The notes under the pieces were generated by a model. It saw only the letters and a list, made by a program, of their open reading frames with translations, ran no database searches and was not told the origin of the DNA. Of a stretch of DNA of 48,586 nucleotides, positions 43,857 to 48,586 are shown piece after piece (the first letter of the stretch is position 1; each line of letters begins with the position of its first letter). Source of the stretch: Bacteroides fluxus YIT 12057 (GTDB lineage: Bacteria; Bacteroidota; Bacteroidia; Bacteroidales; Bacteroidaceae); the NCBI RefSeq assembly GCF_000195635.1, contig NZ_GL882636.1, forward strand, positions 1-48,586, written 5' to 3'. The translations under genes were made by a program, and so were the position numbers.

Positions 43857-43893
43857 AAAACAAAAAGGATGTTCCCTTTCAGGACATCCTTTT
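43857..43893 (-). terminator. Terminator after the small secreted-protein gene
   Basis: AAAAGGATGT/ACATCCTTTT (43863-43872 with 43884-43893), minus strand then UUUGUUUUG. It lies 41 bp after the stop codon of the gene at 43934. Confidence 0.8.
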
Positions 43894-43933
43894 CATAAAG
43901 TAACATGCAATATATGCTTTACCTACAGTCTTG

Positions 43934-44134
43934 TTATTTCTTAATTATTTTCGCAAATGGATTTAATCCATCTTTATTAAGCCGAATTTTTCGTTGGGTT
44001 ATTGCGATAGAATCATTGCTTTGTTTTTGCAAAGTTCGCCGCTTATAATAAGAAGAAGGATTATCTATAGCACTATTCACCTTCTTTCCTGTCCCTGATT
44101 TTTTAGTATCCTTTACTTCACTGGCATAAGTCAT
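43934..44134 (-). CDS. Small basic protein, probably a frameshifted secreted protein
   Basis: A 66-codon frame beginning MTYASEVKDTKK, basic and Ser/Thr/Asn-rich, with a Lys/Arg cluster (YYKRRTLQKQ) and no recognised domain. An upstream ATG at 44168, followed by six A, opens a hydrophobic Cys/Phe-rich N-terminus in another frame. Removing one A joins it to this frame as MKNVFCFCACAMTYAS, a convincing signal peptide with a cleavage site after Ala. So either the gene has a one-base indel at the A6 tract or the true start is 44134. No function can be proposed. Confidence 0.5.
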   Translation of the reverse strand: MTYASEVKDTKKSGTGKKVNSAIDNPSSYYKRRTLQKQSNDSIAITQRKIRLNKDGLNPFAKIIKK

Positions 44135-44203
44135 AGCACATGCACAAAAACAAAATACATTTTTTCATAATACTCTATTCTAAATAAGTAATTCTATATT
44201 ATC

Positions 44204-45517
44204 TTACTTCTGCCGTATATATATATTTATCGGCGTTCCGGTCAAATTCCACTTTTCGCGCATCTTATTTTCAAGGAAACGACGATATGGTTCCTTTACA
44301 TATTGCGGAAGATTGGCGAAATAAACAAACGAAGGAACTTGTGTATTGGGCAACTGTGTAATGTATTTTATCTTGATATATTTACCTTTGATCGCAGGAG
44401 GCGGATAGGCTTCGATCAACGGAAGCATTTCTTCATTCAAGCGAGCGGTGGGAATGCGGGTCATACGGTTTTCATATACGCTGCGCGCTTCTTCCAACAC
44501 CTTCAAGATGCGTTGCTTTGTCAATGCCGAAGCGAAGATAATGGGAAAATCCACAAACGGAGCGAAACGGTTACGGATGGCATCCTCAAAAGTCTTCATC
44601 ACTTTGACCGTCTTATCCTGCACCAGATCCCACTTATTGACGACCACGACCAGTCCTTTGGAATTTTTCTGAATCAAAGAGAATATATTCAAATCCTGGC
44701 TTTCAATACCTCTGGTGGCATCCAACATCAAGATACACACATCCGAATTCTCAATGGAACGGATAGAACGGATGACAGAATAATATTCCAAATCCTCGCT
44801 CACTTTGTTCTTCTTTCGGATACCCGCCGTATCTACCAGATAAAAGTCAAAGCCGAACTTATTATAGCGGGTATAGATAGAATCCCGTGTAGTTCCCGCT
44901 ATCTCCGTCACAATATTGCGGTCTTCCCCGATAAAAGCGTTCACAATAGAAGATTTACCTGCGTTCGGACGTCCCACGACCGCAAAGCGGGGAATGTCTT
45001 CATCCAGGATCTCTTCCGATTCCTTCTTGAAGCTGCCCACGATCAGATCCATCATATCCCCCGTGCCACTACCGGTCACGGCCGAAATGCAATAAGGGTC
45101 TCCCAATCCGAGTTTATAAAACTCCGGAGCATTGTACTGCAGCTCGTTATTGTCGGTCTTGTTGGCAATCAGCAACACCGGCTTCTTGGCACGACGCAAT
45201 ATGGCAGCTACCTGCAAATCAAGGTCAGTCACTCCATTCATCACATCGACAACAAACAGAATCACATCAGCTTCATCAACGGCCATCAAAACTTGTTTCC
45301 GTATCTCCTCCTCGAAAATGTCGTCGGAATTCACTACCCAACCACCGGTATCCACTACCGAAAACTCACGCCCCAGCCATTCAGTCTTTCCGTACTGCCG
45401 GTCACGCGTGGTCCCTGCCTCTTCATTCACAATCGCCTGACGTGATTTAGTCAGACGGTTAAACAGCGTAGACTTTCCCACATTGGGGCGTCCTACGATT
45501 GCAACTAAATTTCCCAT
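44204..45517 (-). CDS. der: GTPase Der (EngA)
   Basis: Essential double-GTPase for 50S assembly. Two tandem G domains: G1 [14 protein letters not shown] with DTGG, then [16 protein letters not shown] with DTAGIRKK; each has its NKTD/NKWD specificity motif ([19 protein letters not shown]). The C-terminal KH-like domain ends with PINIYIRQK. 437 aa is standard. Gene order era-der with fabH upstream is typical. Confidence 0.97.
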   Translation of the reverse strand: MGNLVAIVGRPNVGKSTLFNRLTKSRQAIVNEEAGTTRDRQYGKTEWLGREFSVVDTGGWVVNSDDIFEEEIRKQVLMAVDEADVILFVVDVMNGVTDLDLQVAAILRRAKKPVLLIANKTDNNELQYNAPEFYKLGLGDPYCISAVTGSGTGDMMDLIVGSFKKESEEILDEDIPRFAVVGRPNAGKSSIVNAFIGEDRNIVTEIAGTTRDSIYTRYNKFGFDFYLVDTAGIRKKNKVSEDLEYYSVIRSIRSIENSDVCILMLDATRGIESQDLNIFSLIQKNSKGLVVVVNKWDLVQDKTVKVMKTFEDAIRNRFAPFVDFPIIFASALTKQRILKVLEEARSVYENRMTRIPTARLNEEMLPLIEAYPPPAIKGKYIKIKYITQLPNTQVPSFVYFANLPQYVKEPYRRFLENKMREKWNLTGTPINIYIRQK

Positions 45518-45565
45518 AGTTCACACTCTTTGTTTTTGCGACTATCCCAGTCGTATGAATAACTC

Positions 45566-46447
45566 TTAATCCAGCTGATAACCAAAATTACGCAACTCCT
45601 TGTCCGAGCTGCGCCAATCCTTATCAACTTTCACGAATGTCTCCAGAAAAATCGTTTTTCCGAAGAACTTCTCCAAATCACGGCGCGCCTCGGTGGCCAC
45701 TTTTTTCAAAGCCTTTCCCTGCTTGCCGATGATGATACCCTTTTGCGAATCACGCTCTACATAAATTACGGCGCTGACATGTATTTTCTTCGCCTCTTCC
45801 TTAAACTGTTCCACCGAGACCTCTACCGAATAAGGAATCTCCTTGTCATAGTACAATAGAATCTTTTCGCGAATGATTTCCGTAACGAAGAAACGCGCCG
45901 GCTTGTCAGTCCACTGGTCCTTGTCAAAATAAGGGGGAGAGTCCGGCAAAAGTTCTTTTACCCGTTTCATCACATAGTCCACGTTGAACTTGGTTGCCGC
46001 TGAAATAGGGATAATTTCCGCTTTCGGCAACAATTCCTTCCATGCTTCCACCAGCTCCACCAGCTTTTCCTGATTGCTCAGGTCTATTTTGTTGACAAGC
46101 AACAATACCGGCACCTCCATGCGGGCCACTTTTTCCACAAAATCATTATGCTTGTCGGGAGTCTCAACCACATCGGTCACATACAGCAAGACGTCCGCAT
46201 CCGCCAATGCCGAAGTAGAAAAATTCAGCATGGACTCCTGCAACTTGTAGTTTGGTTTCAGCACGCCCGGAGTATCCGAGAATACAATTTGCATATCGTC
46301 CGTATTATAGATTCCCATAATCCGATGGCGTGTAGTCTGAGCCTTGAAGGTAGCAATGGAAATACGCTCGCCTACCAGGGCATTCATCAATGTGGACTTG
46401 CCTACATTGGGATTCCCTACAATATTTACAAAACCTGCTTTGTGCAT
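45566..46447 (-). CDS. era: GTPase Era
   Basis: Essential GTPase that binds 16S rRNA 3' ends for 30S maturation. G1 [16 protein letters not shown], switch region with DTPG, NKID specificity motif (VNKIDLSNQ), then a C-terminal KH domain GIIIGKQGKALKKVATEARRD. From the ATG at 46447 (MHKAGFVNIVG) the protein is 293 aa, the family length. The frame is open 12 codons upstream, but those residues are not conserved-looking. Confidence 0.96.
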   Translation of the reverse strand: MHKAGFVNIVGNPNVGKSTLMNALVGERISIATFKAQTTRHRIMGIYNTDDMQIVFSDTPGVLKPNYKLQESMLNFSTSALADADVLLYVTDVVETPDKHNDFVEKVARMEVPVLLLVNKIDLSNQEKLVELVEAWKELLPKAEIIPISAATKFNVDYVMKRVKELLPDSPPYFDKDQWTDKPARFFVTEIIREKILLYYDKEIPYSVEVSVEQFKEEAKKIHVSAVIYVERDSQKGIIIGKQGKALKKVATEARRDLEKFFGKTIFLETFVKVDKDWRSSDKELRNFGYQLD

Positions 46448-46469
46448 AACTTTACATATTTGGATTGAG

Positions 46470-46505
46470 ACAAAAAAACGCATCGAATCGAAATAGGATG
46501 CGTTT
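46470..46505 (-). terminator. Terminator of fabH
   Basis: AAACGCATC/GATGCGTTT stem (46476-46484 with 46497-46505) with a U-run on the minus strand, just before era. I saw no good era promoter beyond it, so some read-through or a weak promoter is likely. Confidence 0.8.
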
Positions 46506-46564
46506 CTTTATATTTATGTATTCAGCTGAATTTAATCCGCGATTCAATATCCGCCATTAAATTG

Positions 46565-47569
46565 TCAGTGCTTTTTTCCGTCGTACCCCCACTTCACGTA
46601 AACAGCTCCCCAGGTAAATCCGGCGCCGAATGCCGTAAAGATAAGATTATCGCCTTTCTTCAGTTTCTCCTCAAAATCCCAGATACAAAGCGGAAGCGTG
46701 CCGGCACTTGTGTTGCCATAACGTTCGATGTTGATCAGCACTTTTTCATGAGGAACTTCCAAGCGATGTGCCACGGCATCAATGATGCGGAGATTTGCCT
46801 GATGCGGAACCACCCAGTCAATCGTCTCCTTGGTCAAACCATTCTTCTCTGCAATCGCGGCGCTGACATCCGACATGTTGGACACGGCATATTTGAATAC
46901 CGTACGTCCCTCCTGATAGAGATAGTGCATGTGGTTGTCCACCGTGAAATAAGAAGGAGGACAAACCGACCCTCCGGCTTTCAGATGGAGGAAAGGCAGC
47001 CCCTTGCCATCCGTTCTCAAGATTGCATCCATAACCCCTACCTCTTCCGTAGTAGGCTCCATCATAAAGGCCGCGGCTCCGTCACCGAAAATCGGGCAAG
47101 TGGCACGGTCGCTATAATTCACAATCGACGACATCTTGTCCGCACCTACTATAATCACCTTCTTGTATCTTCCCGAACGGATAAAGTTCGCGGCAGTTTC
47201 CATCAAAAAGAGAAAACCACAACAAGCGGCGGATAAGTCGTATGCAAAAGCATGCTTCAAACCAAGCTTGTCGCACAGGATAGACGCGATAGAGGGAAAT
47301 TGATAATCCGGAGTGGAAGTAGATACAATCACCAAATCAATATCATCGGGATTGGCCCCCGTACGCTGCATCAACTGTTTAGCCGCTTTGCGCGCCATAT
47401 ACGAGGTACCCAAGCCTTCCTCATTCAGGATGTGTCTTTCCTTTACTCCGATACGGGTCATAATCCATTCGTCATTGGTATCCACCATTTTCGAGATTTC
47501 GTCGTTTGTCAAGACGTAATCAGGTACATATCCACCGACTCCTGTAATTACTGCATTTATTTTTTCCAT
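46565..47569 (-). CDS. fabH: 3-oxoacyl-ACP synthase III
   Basis: Starts fatty-acid synthesis by condensing acetyl-CoA with malonyl-ACP. Catalytic triad motifs are present: Cys in [16 protein letters not shown], His in VPHQANLRI and Asn in GNTSAGT. 334 aa is normal. In many bacteria fabH follows plsX in an rpmF-plsX-fabH cluster; here fabH lies directly after rpmF (124 bp) with no plsX. Confidence 0.96.
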   Translation of the reverse strand: MEKINAVITGVGGYVPDYVLTNDEISKMVDTNDEWIMTRIGVKERHILNEEGLGTSYMARKAAKQLMQRTGANPDDIDLVIVSTSTPDYQFPSIASILCDKLGLKHAFAYDLSAACCGFLFLMETAANFIRSGRYKKVIIVGADKMSSIVNYSDRATCPIFGDGAAAFMMEPTTEEVGVMDAILRTDGKGLPFLHLKAGGSVCPPSYFTVDNHMHYLYQEGRTVFKYAVSNMSDVSAAIAEKNGLTKETIDWVVPHQANLRIIDAVAHRLEVPHEKVLINIERYGNTSAGTLPLCIWDFEEKLKKGDNLIFTAFGAGFTWGAVYVKWGYDGKKH

Positions 47570-47608
47570 TAAAATCTTATTTTCGTATAGAAATACTTAA
47601 ACAACGGT

Positions 47609-47651
47609 AGTCTAAAAAGGTTTGTTCATTCCATTCACAAATCTTTTTAGA
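47609..47651. other. 16-bp hairpin between rpmF and fabH
   Basis: GTCTAAAAAGGTTTGT (47609-47624) pairs with ACAAATCTTTTTAGAC (47636-47651), with one G-U on the plus strand, A-C on the minus strand. No U-run follows, so it is not a standard terminator; it may be an RNA-processing or attenuation site between the two genes. Confidence 0.6.
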
Positions 47652-47693
47652 CGCCCGATATTCAAGTATAAGTTTTAGTCAAACCGCCTGCTA

Positions 47694-47879
47694 TTAAACG
47701 GCAGCTTCTTTTTCGATTGCAAGCTTACCTCTGTAGTAGCCACATGCTCCACATACAGTATGATATACATGCCATTCACCGCAGTTCGGGCAAATAGCCA
47801 ATGTAGGAGCTACTGCCTTGTCATGAGTTCTTCTCTTAGCTTGTCTCGTACTTGACTGTCTTCTCTTAGGATGTGCCAT
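47694..47879 (-). CDS. rpmF: 50S ribosomal protein L32
   Basis: Small zinc-type L32 of 61 aa. N-terminal AHPKRRQSSTRQAKRRTHDK is the basic rRNA-contacting tail, followed by the C4 zinc ribbon (CPNCGEWHV and CGACGYYRG). It starts 12 bp after the DUF177 gene, a pairing conserved across bacteria. Confidence 0.96.
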   Translation of the reverse strand: MAHPKRRQSSTRQAKRRTHDKAVAPTLAICPNCGEWHVYHTVCGACGYYRGKLAIEKEAAV

Positions 47880-47891
47880 TTTCTTTAATGT

Positions 47892-48470
47892 TTAATTGTT
47901 ATCTAATATTTTCTTTAATTCGTCCCAACGCGGATCCACCGGCGTTTCTGTTTCTTCATTCATCAATCCAACCTCTTCAGGGGCAAAAGAATCTTCTGCC
48001 ATTTCATCGTCAGGAGTCGTACGCAAATGTTTGCTCAGCTTACTGCTCATAGCCTTATTACACTTACCGGGAGCATGTACATGCTTCATGGGGATAGCCA
48101 ATGCAATAAACTCATACATGAACCATGCAACGTTGATCTCTCCTTCCTCTTCAGGAATAACGATCAGATTGTCACCTTCTTCGGCATATTCATGACCGAA
48201 CTTGACCAGCAGCTTGTCAGTTGAACTGACCGGCTGTTCCATATCATCCAAACAGCGGTCACAAGGTACCCATACCATCCCGTCCGTCTGGAAATTCAAT
48301 TCGAAAGCACGAGATGTTTTCTTTACAACTAATCCCACATTGACTTTGCCCTTCTGAACTTCCGGAGCATCAATGTCAGCAAAGAAAAGGTTATCAAGAA
48401 CAAACTCATATTTGCATGAGTCTGCCTGCATACCTTTCAAATCTATCTTGTATTTATCAAACTTTCCCAA
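47892..48470 (-). CDS. DUF177 (YceD-type) protein, TTG start
   Basis: Conserved protein of 192 aa co-encoded with L32 and linked in other organisms to 23S rRNA maturation. The family zinc-like pair CDRC is in WVPCDRCLDDMEQPV, with a FGHEYAEEGDNLIVIPEEEGEINV block and a later GKCNK. The start is TTG (48468-48470): the conserved GKFDKYKIDLKGM begins right there, the frame is closed just upstream, and the next ATG is 14 codons in. First gene of the cluster at this end of the window. Function inferred from family only. Confidence 0.85.
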   Translation of the reverse strand: MGKFDKYKIDLKGMQADSCKYEFVLDNLFFADIDAPEVQKGKVNVGLVVKKTSRAFELNFQTDGMVWVPCDRCLDDMEQPVSSTDKLLVKFGHEYAEEGDNLIVIPEEEGEINVAWFMYEFIALAIPMKHVHAPGKCNKAMSSKLSKHLRTTPDDEMAEDSFAPEEVGLMNEETETPVDPRWDELKKILDNN

Positions 48471-48494
48471 AGCTTCTTTTATTTATTCGGGCGA

Positions 48495-48502
48495 CAAAGA
48501 TA
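48495..48502 (-). promoter_or_regulatory. Probable -7 element of the DUF177-rpmF cluster
   Basis: Minus-strand TATCTTTG; predicted leader about 18 nt. No clear TTTG -33 box. Confidence 0.5.
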
Positions 48503-48586
48503 CGAATAATTATCCTCATTATGTAGTATTTAGGGTAAAATATTCACTTTTTTATATTGATTTCTCATTCCAGGCGCGGTAAGGGA

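Overview
The window is chromosomal DNA from a member of the Bacteroidales, most likely a gut Bacteroides species. The protein set is typical: Bacteroidetes-type trigger factor, an OstA-like protein next to three SurA-like proteins, an OmpA-family porin, a small RRM protein and a lipoprotein GH28 pectinase. Upstream of most operons I could pick out the Bacteroides promoter (-7 TAnnTTTG, often with TTTG or a near match 18-21 bp further upstream). I see no phage, transposase, CRISPR array or rRNA. This is core genome, so most genes are recognisable and the less expected content lies between them.

Layout. 1-5.5 kb: an exported GH28 glycosidase, an exported phosphoesterase, ispF, a FAH-family enzyme directly abutting rex, and a SUI1/eIF1-like protein. 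5.6-8.9 kb: the rplM-rpsI-rpsB-tsf translation operon, read leftwards. 9-14.1 kb: a small secreted protein and the purB-rluB-asnS operon; the pseudouridine synthase has a long Arg/Pro/Tyr/Asn repeat domain. 14.2-14.5 kb: two identical tRNA-Val genes. 14.5-18.8 kb: a sugar O-acetyltransferase and carB with a long leader. 19.1-21.7 kb: trpS and an OmpA protein, convergent. 21.7-31.3 kb: an envelope-biogenesis operon (three SurA/PpiC-like proteins, OstA-like protein, a small membrane protein) ending in mutL, preceded by guaB. 31.4-37.3 kb: recQ, clpP-clpX and tig. 37.4-40.7 kb: RRM protein, lptB, and mlaE-mlaF diverging from lptB. 40.7-43.9 kb: a TPR sensor kinase and NarL-type regulator. 44-48.5 kb: der, era, fabH, rpmF and a DUF177 (YceD) gene.

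The most interesting part is the carB 5' region. It reads promoter, a short leader of about 14 nt, a 38-codon reading frame, a U-rich stretch, and an intrinsic terminator whose ascending arm contains the stop codon of that frame. This is the architecture of a translation-coupled, possibly UTP-sensitive attenuator like E. coli pyrBI. Other structure includes three independent short tandem arrays with periods of 22, 20 and 21 bp, a family of heptanucleotide repeats (consensus RAGTWRN) at four intergenic sites, structured leaders before rplM and rpsB, a symmetric divergent promoter between lptB and mlaE, a candidate small RNA near 40.8 kb, and a small secreted-protein gene apparently frameshifted at an A6 tract.

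All function calls rest on reading motifs by eye. No database search or folding calculation was run.
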